This document shows positions 33,056 through 44,921 of a DNA stretch of 64,000 nt, piece by piece. The notes under the pieces are model-generated. The model made no database searches. It was not told where the DNA came from and worked only from the letters and a program-made list of their open reading frames with translations. The translations under genes and the position numbers were made by a program. Every line of letters starts with the position of its first letter. The stretch's first letter is position 1. The DNA lies in contig WQZD01000002.1 of assembly GCA_009780915.1 (NCBI GenBank), positions 62,001 through 126,000 on the forward strand. Reading direction: 5' to 3'. Source of the DNA: Propionibacteriaceae bacterium. GTDB lineage: Bacteria; Actinomycetota; Actinomycetes; Propionibacteriales; Propionibacteriaceae.

Positions 33056-35929
33056 GTGCAGAATCGGCTGATCATCAAGGGCGCCAGGGAACACAACCTG
33101 GCCAACGTCTCCTTGGACCTCCCTCGCGACGCTCTCATCGTCTTCACTGGCCTGTCCGGATCGGGCAAGTCCTCCCTGGCCTTCGACACGATCTTCGCCG
33201 AGGGGCAGCGTCGGTACGTCGAGTCGCTGAGCGCGTACGCCCGGATGTTCATCGGCCAGATGGACAAGCCCGCCGTGGACTTCATCGAGGGGCTGTCGCC
33301 CGCGGTGTCCATCGATCAGAAATCCACCTCCCGGAACCCTCGCTCGACGGTGGGCACGATCACGGAGATCTATGACTATTTCCGACTGCTCTTCGCCAGG
33401 ATCGGCGTGCCCCACTGCCCCCAGTGCCACGAGCCGATCTCCCGCCAGACCCCCCAACAGATCGTCGACCGCCTCCTGGATCTTCCCGAGGGGACCCGGT
33501 TCCAGATCCTGGCGCCGGTCGTCACGGGCCGGAAAGGGGAGTACCGCGACCTCTTCGCCGAGTTGGCGACCACCGGGTACGCGAGGGTGCGCGTGGACGG
33601 CGAGGTGTATCCCCTCACGGAGCCCCCGACGCTGGACAAGCAGAAGAAGCACGACATCGACGTGGTCGTCGACCGTCTGAGCGCCAAACCCGACGCCAGA
33701 CAACGCATGGCCGACTCGGTGGAGACAGCCTTGAGGCTGGCGTCCGGCGTGGTCGCCGTCGATTTCGTCGACCAGCCCGACGGTTCGCCCGCCCGGGAGA
33801 AGCGGTACTCCGAGAAGATGGCCTGCCCCAACGGCCACGACATCTCCATCGACGAACTGGAACCGCGTCAGTTCTCCTTCAACGGTCCCTGGGGCGCCTG
33901 CCCGGCCTGTTCGGGATTGGGCACGACCATGGAGGTCGACCCCGAACTGGTCATCCCCGACGAGGGGCTGAGCCTGAGCCAGAACGCCATCTCCGTGTGG
34001 TCGACCCCGACCGTCGCACGGTATTACCAGCACGTGTTGACCTCTCTGGCGGAGGCCGAGGGATTCTCCATGACCGTGCCGTGGGTCGATCTGGACGAGC
34101 CGATGAAGCGCGTCATCCTCTTCGGGGTCGGGGACGCGGTGTACGTCAAGCATCGCAACCGTTTCGGGCGGGTGCGCACCTTCTCCACCAAGTACGAAGG
34201 CGTCATCCCGTACATCCGTCGGCGTCACGACGAGGCGGAGACCGACTCCGCCCGCGAGAGGTTCGCCGCCTACATGAGGGAGATCCCCTGTCAGATGTGC
34301 GAGGGCGCCCGGCTGAAGTCGACGTCGTTGGCGGTCACCGTGGGGGACAAGAACATCCACCAGGTGACCTCCTTCAGCATCGACGAGTGCCTGGCGTACG
34401 TGGACGGCCTCGATCTGTCCCGGCGCGACCTGACCATCTCCGAGCGGGTGCTGAAGGAGATCCGGGAGCGGCTGCGCTTCCTGGTCGACGTCGGGCTCGA
34501 CTACCTGACCCTGTCGCGCCCCGCGGGGACCCTGTCGGGCGGCGAGGCCCAGCGCATCCGGCTCGCCACGCAGATCGGGTCCGGGCTGATGGGCGTGCTG
34601 TACGTCCTCGACGAGCCCAGCATCGGGCTGCATCAGCGTGACAACCACCGTCTCATCGAGACGCTCGTGCGGCTGCGTGACCTGGGCAACACCCTGATCG
34701 TGGTCGAGCACGACGAGGACACGATCCGCACCGCCGACTGGGTGGTGGACATCGGTCCGGGCGCCGGCGAGCACGGCGGCCAGATCGTGGTGTCGGGCCG
34801 GGTCGAGGACCTCGTCGCCAGCGAGGCGTCGCTCACGGGGGCGTACCTGTCCGGACGTCGGTCCATCCCAGTGCCCCTGACCCGCCGTCCCCGCACCGAC
34901 CGCCAGGTGAGCGTGATCGGCGCGGCCGAGCACAACTTGCGCGGGGTCGACGTGAGCTTCCCCCTCGGGTTGCTGGTCGCCGTCACGGGAGTCTCCGGGT
35001 CCGGCAAGTCCTCCTTGGTGAACTCCATCCTGTACACGGCCCTGGCCAAGCGGATCTACTCCGTGAAGGCCGTCCCGGGCAAGCACCGGCGCATCGAGGG
35101 CGGGGACGGCGTGGACAAGATCATCCACGTCGACCAGTCGCCCATCGGCCGCACGCCGAGGTCGAACCCCGCCACGTACACGGGCGTGTTCGACAAGATC
35201 CGTACCCTGTTCTCCCAAACCACCGAGGCCAAGGTGCGCGGCTACCAGCCGGGGCGGTTCTCCTTCAACGTGAAGGGGGGACGCTGCGAGAACTGCATGG
35301 GCGACGGCACCATCAAGATCGAGATGAACTTCCTGCCTGACGTCTACGTCCCGTGCGAGGTCTGCCACGGCGCCCGGTACAACCGGGAGACCCTGGAGGT
35401 CCACTACAAGGGCAAGACCGTCGCCGAGGTGCTGGCCATGCCGATCGAGGAGGCCGCGTCCTTCTTCGCCGCCATCCCGGCCATCGCGCGTCATCTCAAC
35501 ACCCTCGTGGAGGTCGGGCTGGGGTACGTCCGCCTCGGCCAAGCGGCGACGACCCTGTCCGGCGGCGAGGCACAGCGGGTGAAACTGGCGTCCGAACTGC
35601 AGAAGCGCTCGACGGGCAAGACGATGTACGTGCTCGACGAGCCCACGACCGGCCTGCACTTCGAGGACATCCGCAAGCTGCTGCTCGTCCTCGACCGCCT
35701 GGTGGAGCAGGGCAACACCGTCGTCGTGATCGAGCACAACCTGGACGTGATCAAGACCGCCGACTGGGTGATCGACCTGGGTCCCGAGGGCGGTTCCCGA
35801 GGAGGGCTCGTGATCGCGGAGGGCACTCCCGAGCAGGTGGCCGCCGACGAGGACTCGTACACCGGGCAGTACCTGCGCCATGTCCTGCCCAGGTGGCGCG
35901 ACGCGGCCGAGGACGGGGCCGATGCCTGA
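33056..35929 (+). CDS. uvrA: Excinuclease ABC subunit A
   Basis: 957-aa damage-recognition ATPase of nucleotide excision repair. Two ABC ATPase modules: Walker [11 protein letters not shown] (about 32) and [12 protein letters not shown] (about 645), with signature motifs LSGGEAQRI and [11 protein letters not shown]. Zinc-binding cysteine clusters are visible (CPACSGLG, and CENCMGDG paired with [10 protein letters not shown]). Start GTG gives [14 protein letters not shown], the standard N-terminus. uvrC begins inside its last codons, so the two subunits are coupled. Confidence 0.97.
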   Translation: MQNRLIIKGAREHNLANVSLDLPRDALIVFTGLSGSGKSSLAFDTIFAEGQRRYVESLSAYARMFIGQMDKPAVDFIEGLSPAVSIDQKSTSRNPRSTVGTITEIYDYFRLLFARIGVPHCPQCHEPISRQTPQQIVDRLLDLPEGTRFQILAPVVTGRKGEYRDLFAELATTGYARVRVDGEVYPLTEPPTLDKQKKHDIDVVVDRLSAKPDARQRMADSVETALRLASGVVAVDFVDQPDGSPAREKRYSEKMACPNGHDISIDELEPRQFSFNGPWGACPACSGLGTTMEVDPELVIPDEGLSLSQNAISVWSTPTVARYYQHVLTSLAEAEGFSMTVPWVDLDEPMKRVILFGVGDAVYVKHRNRFGRVRTFSTKYEGVIPYIRRRHDEAETDSARERFAAYMREIPCQMCEGARLKSTSLAVTVGDKNIHQVTSFSIDECLAYVDGLDLSRRDLTISERVLKEIRERLRFLVDVGLDYLTLSRPAGTLSGGEAQRIRLATQIGSGLMGVLYVLDEPSIGLHQRDNHRLIETLVRLRDLGNTLIVVEHDEDTIRTADWVVDIGPGAGEHGGQIVVSGRVEDLVASEASLTGAYLSGRRSIPVPLTRRPRTDRQVSVIGAAEHNLRGVDVSFPLGLLVAVTGVSGSGKSSLVNSILYTALAKRIYSVKAVPGKHRRIEGGDGVDKIIHVDQSPIGRTPRSNPATYTGVFDKIRTLFSQTTEAKVRGYQPGRFSFNVKGGRCENCMGDGTIKIEMNFLPDVYVPCEVCHGARYNRETLEVHYKGKTVAEVLAMPIEEAASFFAAIPAIARHLNTLVEVGLGYVRLGQAATTLSGGEAQRVKLASELQKRSTGKTMYVLDEPTTGLHFEDIRKLLLVLDRLVEQGNTVVVIEHNLDVIKTADWVIDLGPEGGSRGGLVIAEGTPEQVAADEDSYTGQYLRHVLPRWRDAAEDGADA

Positions 35930-37901
35930 CCCTGCCACGTGGAGGCCGAAGACCTCGGACATCCCCGCTGAACCGGGGGTGTACCGTTTCCTGGACGACC
36001 AGGGTCGGGTCATCTACGTGGGCAAGGCGATCTCCTTGCGCTCCCGCCTGACGTCGTACTTCCAGGACCCGATCCATCTGCATCCGCGCACCCAGGTCAT
36101 GGTGCGCACGGCCGCCCGGGTGGAGTGGACGGTGGTGCGCAACGAACTCGAGGCGCTCCAACTGGAGTACACCTGGATCAAGCAGTTCGACCCCCGGTTC
36201 AACGTCAAGTACCGCGACGACAAGTCGTACCCCTGGCTGTGCGTCACCTGGAGCGACGAGTTCCCCCGGGTCTTCGTCGGCCGGGGGAAGAAGAAGAAAG
36301 GGTGGAGGTACTTCGGCCCCTTCGCCCAAGCCTGGGCCATCCGCGACTCGATCGACGCCCTGTTGACCGTCTTCCCCATGAGGTCCTGCTCGGCCGGGGT
36401 CTTCCGATCCGCCAAAGCCTCGGGCCGGCCCTGTCTGATGGGGCACATCGACCGATGCGCGGCGCCCTGCGTCGGCAGGATCGACGCGCAGGAGCACCGC
36501 GCCGTCGCGGCCGACCTGTGCCGCGCCATCTCCGGGCGCGCGGGACGGTACGTGCGCGACCTGGAAGCCGACATGCGGCGCTATGCCGACGCCATGGAGT
36601 ACGAGAAGGCGGGCGCCTGTCGTGACAAGGCCGAGGCCCTGCGCCGAGTCATGGAACGCAACGCCGTGGTCCTCGACGACTCCGCGGACGTGGACCTCAT
36701 CGCCGTGGCCACCGACGCCCTGGAAGTGGCCGTCCAGGTCTTCCAAGTCCGCTCGGGCCGGATCCTCGTCGAGCGGGGCTGGGTCGCCGAGCGTACCGGC
36801 GAGACGGACGAGTCCGTCCCGGACTCGGATCTGCCCGCCTTGGTGGAGGCGTTCATCCTGCAGATCTATGCCGACGTCGAAGGGGAGGCGGAGGACCGTC
36901 GCCGCATCATCCCCGAGGAGATCCTCGTCCCCGTGCTGCCGACCACCTCGGAGACCCTGGCGGAGTTGCTGTCGGGGGAGAGGGGCACGAAGGTGCGCCT
37001 GCGGGTGCCTCGGCGCGGGGACAAGAAGACCCTGATGTCGACCGCCGAGAAGAACGCGGCCTCGACCCTGGCCCTGCACAAGGCCCGTCGGGCTGGGGAC
37101 CTCACCACCCGCAACCAGGCCCTCGACGAGATCGCCCAGGCGCTGGGCATGGACGAGATCCCGCTGCGGATCGAGTGCTACGACATCTCCCACATCCAGG
37201 GCACGAACACCGTGGCGTCCATGGTGGTCTTCGAGGACGGGCTGGCGCGGACCTCCGAGTACCGCCACTTCGCGATCACCACGGTGGAGTCCAACGACGT
37301 CGGCGCTATGAAAGAGGTGCTGACAAGGCGTTTCAATCGATTGATCGCGGATCGGGAGGCCCTGACCGCCGAGGACGCCCCGTCGGGTCTGGTGGACGCC
37401 ACCACCAGGAGCGCGCGACGTTTCTCGTACCTCCCCGCTCTGGTCGTCGTGGACGGCGGGGCGCCGCAGGCCCAGGTCGCGCGCCAGACCTTGGACGAGA
37501 TGGGTTTCGGATCCGTGCTGGTGTGCGGCCTGGCCAAGCGGCTCGAAGAGGTGTGGCTCCCCGACGAGGAGTACCCCGTCATCCTTCCCCGCTCCTCCCA
37601 GGCCCTGTACCTCCTGCAGCGGATCCGTGACGAGGCGCACCGTTTCGCCATCACGTACCACCGTCAGAAACGCTCGCGCTCCATGGTCGAGTCCGTCCTC
37701 GACCAGGTGCCGGGGCTGGGACAGGTGCGCCGCACGGCGCTGATGAGGGCGTTCGGCTCCATGAAGAAGCTGCGGGCCGCCTCCGTCGACGAGATCGCGC
37801 AGGTGCCAGGATTCGGTCCGGCGCTGGCGCAGGCGGTGGCCCGCGCCGTCCAGGACCAGCCCGAGGCGATCAACCTCACCACGGGGGAGGTCGTCGCCTG
37901 A
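35922..37901 (+). CDS. uvrC: Excinuclease ABC subunit C
   Basis: 659-aa dual-incision nuclease. The N-terminal GIY-YIG domain begins [20 protein letters not shown] (about 15-35). A UVR domain lies near 205-240 ([20 protein letters not shown]). The RNase H-like second nuclease ([17 protein letters not shown]) and a C-terminal helix-hairpin-helix pair (about 590-640) follow. The ATG at 35922 overlaps the uvrA stop by 8 nt and gives [15 protein letters not shown], a normal start; the longer frame into uvrA is not used. Confidence 0.96.
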   Translation: MPDPATWRPKTSDIPAEPGVYRFLDDQGRVIYVGKAISLRSRLTSYFQDPIHLHPRTQVMVRTAARVEWTVVRNELEALQLEYTWIKQFDPRFNVKYRDDKSYPWLCVTWSDEFPRVFVGRGKKKKGWRYFGPFAQAWAIRDSIDALLTVFPMRSCSAGVFRSAKASGRPCLMGHIDRCAAPCVGRIDAQEHRAVAADLCRAISGRAGRYVRDLEADMRRYADAMEYEKAGACRDKAEALRRVMERNAVVLDDSADVDLIAVATDALEVAVQVFQVRSGRILVERGWVAERTGETDESVPDSDLPALVEAFILQIYADVEGEAEDRRRIIPEEILVPVLPTTSETLAELLSGERGTKVRLRVPRRGDKKTLMSTAEKNAASTLALHKARRAGDLTTRNQALDEIAQALGMDEIPLRIECYDISHIQGTNTVASMVVFEDGLARTSEYRHFAITTVESNDVGAMKEVLTRRFNRLIADREALTAEDAPSGLVDATTRSARRFSYLPALVVVDGGAPQAQVARQTLDEMGFGSVLVCGLAKRLEEVWLPDEEYPVILPRSSQALYLLQRIRDEAHRFAITYHRQKRSRSMVESVLDQVPGLGQVRRTALMRAFGSMKKLRAASVDEIAQVPGFGPALAQAVARAVQDQPEAINLTTGEVVA

Positions 37902-37937
37902 CACGGATCGCCCGGCCCCACGTCGGTCCGATAGCCT

Positions 37938-37943
37938 TATGAT
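37938..37943 (+). promoter_or_regulatory. -10 element of the rapZ operon
   Basis: TATGAT lies 29 bp before the rapZ ATG, with a GGAGG ribosome binding site between. No clear -35 was seen. Confidence 0.4.
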
Positions 37944-37972
37944 GGTCCCTGGAATCGTGAGGAGGTGAGCCC

Positions 37973-38818
37973 ATGGACGTGGTCGTCATCACTGGCATGT
38001 CCGGAGCGGGCCGACGCACCGCCGCTCACGCGATGGAAGATCTGGGATGGTACGTGGTGGACAACCTGCCACCCGCGATGCTGCCCGCGTTGACCGCCTA
38101 CCTCCACCACGAGAAGATCGAGAAGGTCGCCGTGGTGTTGGACGTGCGGTCGCGGGGCGATCTGGAGGAGATCCCCGATCTCTTCTTCGAGATCTCGCCC
38201 CTGGCGGGATCCCCGCAGATCCTCTTCCTGGAGGCGGACGACCCTCAGATCGTCACGCGGCAAGAGTCCTCGCGTCGTCCCGTCCCCCTGCAGGGGACCG
38301 GCACTCTGTTGGACGGCATCCGGGCCGAACGACGGATGATGTCCACCCTTCGGGCGTCGGCTGACATGGTGATCGACACCACCGCCATGACGAGCCACCA
38401 ACTGACGAACAGGATCGTCGCCGCCTATGGGGCCGACCAGGCGGACCTGACGGTCACGCTGGTGTCCTTCGGATTCAAGAACGGCGTGCCGTTGGACGCC
38501 GACATGGTCTTCGACGTGCGCTTCCTTCCCAATCCCCACTGGATCCCCGATCTTCGCCCGCAGACGGGCCTCAGTTCCGCCGTGTCGGCGTACGTCCTCT
38601 CCTCGCCCCTGGCCACCCAGTTCCTCCAGCAGGTGGGCCAGATCTTCTCGACAGCCGCCCAAGGGTACCTGGTCGAAGGAAAGAGACTTGTCATGGTTGC
38701 CATCGGTTGCACTGGCGGGAAGCACAGATCTGTGGCGATGGCGGAGGCCTTCGCGCGCGACCTGGAGGCCTCGGGACAGGCTGTGACCGTCATCCATCGT
38801 GATCTGGGGAGGGAATGA
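37973..38818 (+). CDS. rapZ: RapZ/YvcJ-family nucleotide-binding protein
   Basis: 281 aa. In E. coli RapZ adapts small RNAs to RNase E; in Gram-positives the YvcJ form binds nucleotides and is linked to YvcK. The N-terminal kinase-like domain has the P-loop GMSGAGRRTAA: Arg replaces the usual Lys, common here, and a second Arg sits where Ser usually is. The C-terminal domain has FLPNPHWIPDLRPQTG and IGCTGGKHRSVA. It starts the rapZ-yvcK-whiA operon, and its stop overlaps the yvcK start (ATGA). Confidence 0.9.
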   Translation: MDVVVITGMSGAGRRTAAHAMEDLGWYVVDNLPPAMLPALTAYLHHEKIEKVAVVLDVRSRGDLEEIPDLFFEISPLAGSPQILFLEADDPQIVTRQESSRRPVPLQGTGTLLDGIRAERRMMSTLRASADMVIDTTAMTSHQLTNRIVAAYGADQADLTVTLVSFGFKNGVPLDADMVFDVRFLPNPHWIPDLRPQTGLSSAVSAYVLSSPLATQFLQQVGQIFSTAAQGYLVEGKRLVMVAIGCTGGKHRSVAMAEAFARDLEASGQAVTVIHRDLGRE

Positions 38819-39756
38819 TGGCCCTGCCCAAAGTGGTGGCCTTCGGCGGGGGCCATGGGCTGTCAGCCACGCTGATGGCCCTCAAGAGACTGACCGACCG
38901 TCTCACGGCGGTGGTGACCGTGGCCGACGACGGAGGCTCCTCGGGCAGGCTGCGCCAAGAGTTGGGCTGTCTTCCACCAGGGGATCTGCGGATGGCCTTG
39001 GCCGCCCTGACGGGCGACGACTCCGACGGACGCCTGTGGGCCGACGTGTTGCAGTCCCGCTTCTTGGGTACGGGGACGCTGGCCGGCCACGCCATCGGGA
39101 ACCTCCTGATCGCGGGGCTCTGGCAACGCGATCCGGATCCGGTCGTCGGCTTGGACCAGGTCGCACGGCTGTTGAACGCGCGGGGTAGGGTACTGCCCAT
39201 GTCCTCCATCCCGCTCGTCATTTCTGCCGACGTGGTCGGAATCGACGCGGAGAATCCGAACGAGGTGTGTCGCCTGGAAGGGCAGGCGCGTATCGCGAAG
39301 ACCGAGGGCGACGTGCTCACCGTGCGCCTGGAACCGGAGAACCCTCCGGCGTGTCCCGAGGCTGTGGAGTCGATCATGGAGGCCGACTATCTCGTCTTCG
39401 GGCCCGGGTCGTGGTTCACGTCCGTCGTCCCGCATCTGCTGGTCCCGGACCTGGTCGCGGCTATCCTGGCGTCGCCGGCGAAGAGGATCTGCCTGCTGAA
39501 CCTGCTCCCCGCGGAGGAGACCAGTGGCTTCACCCCGTCGCGGCACATGGAGGTGCTGGCCGAGCATTGCCCGCGCCTCACCTTGGACACCGTCGTCGCC
39601 GATCCCCGTTTCGCCCAGCAGGATCCCCATCTGGAGCGCATGGTGGAGTCGATGAGGGGACAGTTGATGGTCACGGAGGTGGGCATGCGGGACGGATCCG
39701 CCAGGCATGACCCCTTCTTGCTTGCCGCGACCCTTGCGGTTGTGATGGGATTATGA
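38815..39756 (+). CDS. yvcK: YvcK/CofD-like protein (gluconeogenesis factor)
   Basis: 313 aa. Begins [20 protein letters not shown], the CofD-like nucleotide-binding signature, followed by [24 protein letters not shown] and GHAIGNLLI. YvcK-type proteins bind UDP-sugars and influence cell-wall precursor supply and growth on gluconeogenic carbon. A catalytic CofD activity is not expected, as no F420 genes are nearby. Coupled to rapZ by a 4-nt overlap; whiA starts 40 bp after its stop. Confidence 0.9.
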   Translation: MMALPKVVAFGGGHGLSATLMALKRLTDRLTAVVTVADDGGSSGRLRQELGCLPPGDLRMALAALTGDDSDGRLWADVLQSRFLGTGTLAGHAIGNLLIAGLWQRDPDPVVGLDQVARLLNARGRVLPMSSIPLVISADVVGIDAENPNEVCRLEGQARIAKTEGDVLTVRLEPENPPACPEAVESIMEADYLVFGPGSWFTSVVPHLLVPDLVAAILASPAKRICLLNLLPAEETSGFTPSRHMEVLAEHCPRLTLDTVVADPRFAQQDPHLERMVESMRGQLMVTEVGMRDGSARHDPFLLAATLAVVMGL

Positions 39757-39796
39757 ATCGGGAATTGAGGCATTGCCTGTGAGGGAGAGTGGTTTC

Positions 39797-40774
39797 ATGG
39801 CGTTGACTGCGGATGTGAAGGCGGAGTTGGCCGTCCTGCCGGTGGCGAAGCATTGCTGCCGACGGGCGGAGTCGGCGACGATGCTGCGTTTCGCCGGCGG
39901 ACTGCACATCACCGGCGGGGGAAACATCATGGTGGAGGCCGAGTTCGACACCGGCGCCGCCGCCAGGCGTCTGCGCATGGCCATCACCGAGGTGTACGGG
40001 TTGACCAGCGAATTGATCACCGTCAAAGGGTCCGGCCTGCGCCGGGGGACCCGCTACCTGGTCCGTCTCGTCAAGGACGGCCCCGCGATCGCCCGGCTGA
40101 CCGGTCTGATCAACGCTCAGGGACGACCCGTGCGCGGGCTGCCGGCGGGGATCGTCGGCGGCGGGATGTGCGACGCGGTCGCGGTGTGGAGAGGCGCCTT
40201 CCTCGCCCACGGCTGCCTGACCGAGCCCGGACGCTCCATGGCCATGGAGATCACGGCCCCCGGGCAGGAGGCCGCCATGGCTCTGGTGGGCGCGGCGCGT
40301 CGCCTGGGCGTGCTGGCCAAGGTCCGCGAGGTGCGCGGCGTGGAACGCGTCGTGATCCGCGACGGCGACTCGATCGCCATCATGTTGACCAAGATGGGCG
40401 CCCATGAGGCCCGCCTGAAGTGGGAGGAACGTCGTCTGCGCCGCGAGGTGCGCGCCTCGGCCAACCGGCTGGCCAATTTCGACGACGCCAATCTGCGTCG
40501 GTCCGCCCGCGCGGCCGTCACCGCGAGCGCACGGGTGTCGCGTGCCTTCGACATCTTGGGGGAGGATGTGCCCGACCATCTGAGGGCCGCCGGCAGGCTG
40601 CGCATCCAGTACCAACAGGCCAGTCTGGAAGAACTGGGCGGGCTGCACGAGCCTCCGCTGACCAAGGACGCCATCGCGGGACGCATCCGGCGACTGCTCG
40701 CTCTGGCCGACAAGAAAGCCCAAGAGACGGGGATCGATTCCACCGACGCGGGACTCGGTTTTGACGACGACTGA
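39797..40774 (+). CDS. whiA: WhiA sporulation/cell-division regulator
   Basis: 325 aa. The N-terminal LAGLIDADG-like homing-endonuclease fold (about 20-200; [44 protein letters not shown]) is followed by a C-terminal helix-turn-helix (about 250-310; [21 protein letters not shown]). In Streptomyces it activates sporulation genes with WhiB; in non-sporulators it affects division and chromosome segregation. ATG at 39797 is preferred over one 24 nt upstream because GGAG sits 9 nt before it. Third gene of the conserved rapZ-yvcK-whiA set. Confidence 0.93.
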   Translation: MALTADVKAELAVLPVAKHCCRRAESATMLRFAGGLHITGGGNIMVEAEFDTGAAARRLRMAITEVYGLTSELITVKGSGLRRGTRYLVRLVKDGPAIARLTGLINAQGRPVRGLPAGIVGGGMCDAVAVWRGAFLAHGCLTEPGRSMAMEITAPGQEAAMALVGAARRLGVLAKVREVRGVERVVIRDGDSIAIMLTKMGAHEARLKWEERRLRREVRASANRLANFDDANLRRSARAAVTASARVSRAFDILGEDVPDHLRAAGRLRIQYQQASLEELGGLHEPPLTKDAIAGRIRRLLALADKKAQETGIDSTDAGLGFDDD

Positions 40775-40856
40775 TTCCAGGAATCCGGCAGAGAACTCCC
40801 TCATCAGGGCCAAACCTGAGTAGGCTAAGGGTGGCAGGTTTTCATGACCTGTGTGA

Positions 40857-41912
<1,056 letters not shown>

Positions 41913-41925
41913 GAGTGCTGAAGAT

Positions 41926-41962
41926 GTGTGCGGGGTGAGTCGGTCAGACTCACCCCGCACAC
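41926..41962 (+). ncRNA. Intercistronic hairpin between gap and pgk
   Basis: Perfect 16-bp arms GTGTGCGGGGTGAGTC (41926-41941) and GACTCACCCCGCACAC (41947-41962) with loop GGTCA. No U-tract follows. It may stabilise the gap message, act in processing, or reduce read-through into pgk. Confidence 0.7.
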
Positions 41963-41994
41963 GTGCCTTGATCGGAAAGGAAAAGGTTCAGGCA

Positions 41995-43200
41995 ATGAAG
42001 TCAATTGATGATGTGAGGGATGTCGCGGGCAAGAGGGTACTCATCCGCTGCGACTTCAACGTCCCTCTCCAAGGCGACCAGATCACCGACGACGGAAGGA
42101 TCCGGGCGGCCCTGCCCACGCTGACGGCGCTTCGCGACCGGGGGGCGAGACTCGTGATCATGGCCCATCTGGGGCGTCCCGACGGGTCGGTCAACCCCGC
42201 GTACTCCCTGGCGCCTGTCGCGAGACGGCTGAGCGAGTTGCTGGGGGTGCAGGTGGCGTTGGCGACGGACGTGGTCGGGCCGTCGGCCACCGCGACGGTG
42301 GCGGCGCTGAACGACGGCGACGTGGCTCTGCTGGAGAACGTCCGGTTCGAGCCGGGAGAGGCGTCCAAGGTCGACATCGAGCGTGAGGCGCTCGCGGCCA
42401 AGTACGCCGCCTTGGGCGACCTGTTCGTCTCCGACGGGTTCGGCGTGGTCCACCGCAAGCAGGCGTCCGTGTACGAGGTCGCCACGCTGCTTCCTGCGTA
42501 CGCCGGGTACCTCGTCCAGCGCGAGGTGACCGTGCTGAAGAGGCTGACCACCGAAGCCGTCCGTCCCTACGTGGTGGTCTTGGGCGGGGCCAAGGTCTCC
42601 GACAAGCTCGCCGTGGTCGACAACCTGCTCACCGTGGCCGACACGCTGGTCATCGGCGGCGGCATGGCGTACACCTTCGTCAAGGCCGAGGGCAACGAGG
42701 TCGGCGCCTCCCTGATGGACGCCACCAAGGTCGACGCCTGTGCGCAATGCCTGGACAAGGCTAAGGACAGGATCCTCCTGCCCGTGGACGCGCGTACCGT
42801 CGATCCCGCGGAGCTCGATTTCGCGACCATGACCCTCAGCGGCGACGTGGCCGTCACCGCCATCGACGAGATCCCCGCCGACCGCGCGGCCGTCGACATC
42901 GGGCCGGCGACGGAGACGCTCTTCGCGAAGAAGATCCTCGAAGCGAAGACCGTGTTCTGGAACGGCCCCATGGGCGTGTCCGAGATCGAGGCCCTCTCGC
43001 AGGGGACGCGCGTGGTCGCCGAGGCGTTGGTCACGTCGAGCGCCTTCACCGTGGTCGGCGGCGGAGACTCCGCTGCGGCGGTGCGAGCTTTCGGCTACGC
43101 GGACGCCCAGTTCGGACACATCTCGACCGGCGGCGGCGCGTCGCTGGAGTACCTGGAAGGCAAGACCCTTCCCGGCCTGGCAGTTCTTGAGGAGGCATGA
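41995..43200 (+). CDS. pgk: Phosphoglycerate kinase
   Basis: 401 aa, makes ATP from 1,3-bisphosphoglycerate. [40 protein letters not shown] and the C-terminal [14 protein letters not shown] are all intact. The ATG at 41995 follows purine-rich GGAAAGGAAAAGG; a longer frame would start inside the hairpin. Its stop overlaps the tpiA start (ATGATG), so the two are coupled. Confidence 0.97.
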   Translation: MKSIDDVRDVAGKRVLIRCDFNVPLQGDQITDDGRIRAALPTLTALRDRGARLVIMAHLGRPDGSVNPAYSLAPVARRLSELLGVQVALATDVVGPSATATVAALNDGDVALLENVRFEPGEASKVDIEREALAAKYAALGDLFVSDGFGVVHRKQASVYEVATLLPAYAGYLVQREVTVLKRLTTEAVRPYVVVLGGAKVSDKLAVVDNLLTVADTLVIGGGMAYTFVKAEGNEVGASLMDATKVDACAQCLDKAKDRILLPVDARTVDPAELDFATMTLSGDVAVTAIDEIPADRAAVDIGPATETLFAKKILEAKTVFWNGPMGVSEIEALSQGTRVVAEALVTSSAFTVVGGGDSAAAVRAFGYADAQFGHISTGGGASLEYLEGKTLPGLAVLEEA

Positions 43201-43997
43201 TGGCACGCACACAGCTGATGGGACGCACGCCCTTGATGGCGGGCAACTGGAAGATGAACCTGAACCACGTCGAGGCGGCGGGGCTGGTTCAGAAACTCGC
43301 CTGGACCTTGTCGGACTATCGGTACGACAACGCCAAGGCACAGGCCGCCGTGATCGTCCCGTTCACGGACATCCGCACCGTGCAGAACCTGATCGAGGGT
43401 GACAAGCTCCCGTTCACGTTCGGCGCGCAGGACGTGTCCGTCCACGACTCGGGGGCGTACACCGGCGAGGTCTCGGCCGCGATGCTGGCCAAGTTGAACT
43501 GCGCCTATGTGGTCGTCGGCCACTCGGAGCGGCGCGAGTACCACGGCGAGACCGACCAGGTGGTCAACGCCAAGGCCCTGAAGGTGATCGCCGCCGGCAT
43601 GACTCCCATCATCTGCGTGGGGGAGAGGCTGGAGATCCGCAAGGAGGGCACGCATGTGCCCTATGTCCTGGGCCAGGTGGATGGCGTCCTCGCGGGGCTG
43701 ACCCCCGCCCAGGTCGGCGCGGCCGTGATCGCGTACGAGCCCGTGTGGGCCATCGGCACCGGCGAGGTCGCCACCCCTGAGGACGCGCAGGAGGTCTGCG
43801 GCGCCATCAGGGAACGCGTGTCGGCTTCCTTCGGGGCCGACGCCGCTTCGAAGGTGCGGATCCAGTACGGAGGCTCGGTGAAGGCGGGCAATGTCGTGGA
43901 CATCATGGCCGGCCCGGATGTCGATGGCGCCTTGGTGGGCGGGGCTTCCCTCGATCCTGAGGAGTTCGCCCGGATCATCACCTTCTACGCTCGCTGA
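43197..43997 (+). CDS. tpiA: Triosephosphate isomerase
   Basis: 266 aa. AGNWKMN, the catalytic His region VVGHSERR, the catalytic Glu in [11 protein letters not shown] and the phosphate-gripping YGGSVKAGN are present. Two ATGs (43197 and 43200) are possible, both overlapping the pgk stop; GAGG lies upstream. It ends the gap-pgk-tpiA unit, followed by a large terminator-like structure. Confidence 0.97.
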   Translation: MMARTQLMGRTPLMAGNWKMNLNHVEAAGLVQKLAWTLSDYRYDNAKAQAAVIVPFTDIRTVQNLIEGDKLPFTFGAQDVSVHDSGAYTGEVSAAMLAKLNCAYVVVGHSERREYHGETDQVVNAKALKVIAAGMTPIICVGERLEIRKEGTHVPYVLGQVDGVLAGLTPAQVGAAVIAYEPVWAIGTGEVATPEDAQEVCGAIRERVSASFGADAASKVRIQYGGSVKAGNVVDIMAGPDVDGALVGGASLDPEEFARIITFYAR

Positions 43998-44017
43998 TCT
44001 GATTCATCAGTCCTTGT

Positions 44018-44124
44018 GACAGGCGATTCGGACGACAACTGAGCAGGCGAGACGTCTCTTGACGCGCATGCGCGTGAAGGGCGCCTGACTCAAGTATTGT
44101 CCGAATCGCCTGTCGCGCTTTTCT
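44018..44124 (+). terminator. Long structured terminator/RNA element after tpiA
   Basis: Perfect 16-bp outer arms GACAGGCGATTCGGAC (44018-44033) and GTCCGAATCGCCTGTC (44099-44114) enclose 65 nt. Within it GAGCAGGCG (44041-44049) pairs with CGCCTGACTC (one bulge), and ACGCGCATGCGCGT folds at the tip. CGCTTTTCT follows at 44115-44123. Confidence 0.7.
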
Positions 44125-44141
44125 GATTGGGGTCCATGAGC

Positions 44142-44147
44142 TAAAAT
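44142..44147 (+). promoter_or_regulatory. -10 element of secG (leaderless)
   Basis: TAAAAT lies 6 nt before the secG GTG, the same spacing and hexamer as uvrA. Confidence 0.55.
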
Positions 44148-44153
44148 GATCGG

Positions 44154-44426
44154 GTGACTTTTATAATGCCGCTCACCACCATGACGGGGCCGATCTTGGC
44201 CCTGTCGGTCATCCTGATCATCACCAGCTTGCTGCTGACGTTGGCGATCCTGATCCATAAGAGCCGTGGAGGCGGAATGTCCGATCTCTTCGGCGGCGGC
44301 ATGTCCACAGCCTTCGGCGGCTCATCCATCGCCGAGCGCAACCTCGACAGGATCACCGTCGTGGTGGGTGTGGTGTGGCTCGCCTGCATCGTCGCCCTGT
44401 TGCTGCTGTGGAAAGTCATGGCGTAA
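44154..44426 (+). CDS. secG: Preprotein translocase subunit SecG
   Basis: 90 aa with two membrane helices (about 11-34 and 66-88) joined by the Gly-rich cytoplasmic loop SRGGGMSDLFGGGMS, the classic SecG pattern. It assists SecYE-SecA protein export. GTG start, apparently leaderless. The conserved position after tpiA supports the call. Confidence 0.92.
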   Translation: MTFIMPLTTMTGPILALSVILIITSLLLTLAILIHKSRGGGMSDLFGGGMSTAFGGSSIAERNLDRITVVVGVVWLACIVALLLLWKVMA

Positions 44427-44487
44427 GTGCAGAAGTTCACCGACCGTTGGTCGGGTTGGTCGGCGTGGTCGAAGGAAGCAGGAGATT

Positions 44488-44844
44488 GTGGCAGTTGGTA
44501 GTGCGATTCGTGGAAGCCGTGTGGGAGCGGGTCCGATGGGCGAGGCCGAGCGGGGGGATTCGGCGCCGCGCATCTATGTGACCTATTACTGCGCGAACGG
44601 ACATGAGACGCGACAGGCTTTCGCCGTCGGTGCTGACTACCCCCAGGAATGGGATTGCCCCCGATGCGGACTTCCGGCGAACACCGACTCGAAGAATCCC
44701 CCTCCGCCGCCGCACATCCTGCCGTACAAGACCCACTTGGCCTACGTCAAGGAGCGCCGCACAGCCACCGAGGCCACGGACATCCTGTCTGAGGCCCTGG
44801 AGGATCTGCGCGCCCGCAGGGCCGCGGGCGAAGCCATTTACTGA
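44488..44844 (+). CDS. rbpA: RNA polymerase-binding protein RbpA
   Basis: 118-aa actinobacteria-specific transcription factor that stabilises principal sigma factor-RNA polymerase open complexes. Translation from GTG at 44488 gives VAVGSAIRGSRVGAGPMGEA, matching the family N-terminus. The zinc-type core YYCANGHETR and WDCPRCGLP and the sigma-interacting helix with THLAYVKERR and LSEALEDLR follow. AGGAG lies 3 nt before the start. It is monocistronic, converging with the Pgl-like gene. Confidence 0.95.
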   Translation: MAVGSAIRGSRVGAGPMGEAERGDSAPRIYVTYYCANGHETRQAFAVGADYPQEWDCPRCGLPANTDSKNPPPPPHILPYKTHLAYVKERRTATEATDILSEALEDLRARRAAGEAIY

Positions 44845-44921
44845 CAGTCACTGTCTCGTCACCGCGTGACGCGGCTGCCCTCGCATCTGTGACGGCTGTT
44901 CCCGGCGCGTCACATCCCTCG

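Noticed and set aside
44852..44866. CGTCACCGCGTGACG palindrome between rbpA and the Pgl-like gene
   Set aside because: Only a 6-bp stem with no U-tract; too weak to call a terminator or operator.
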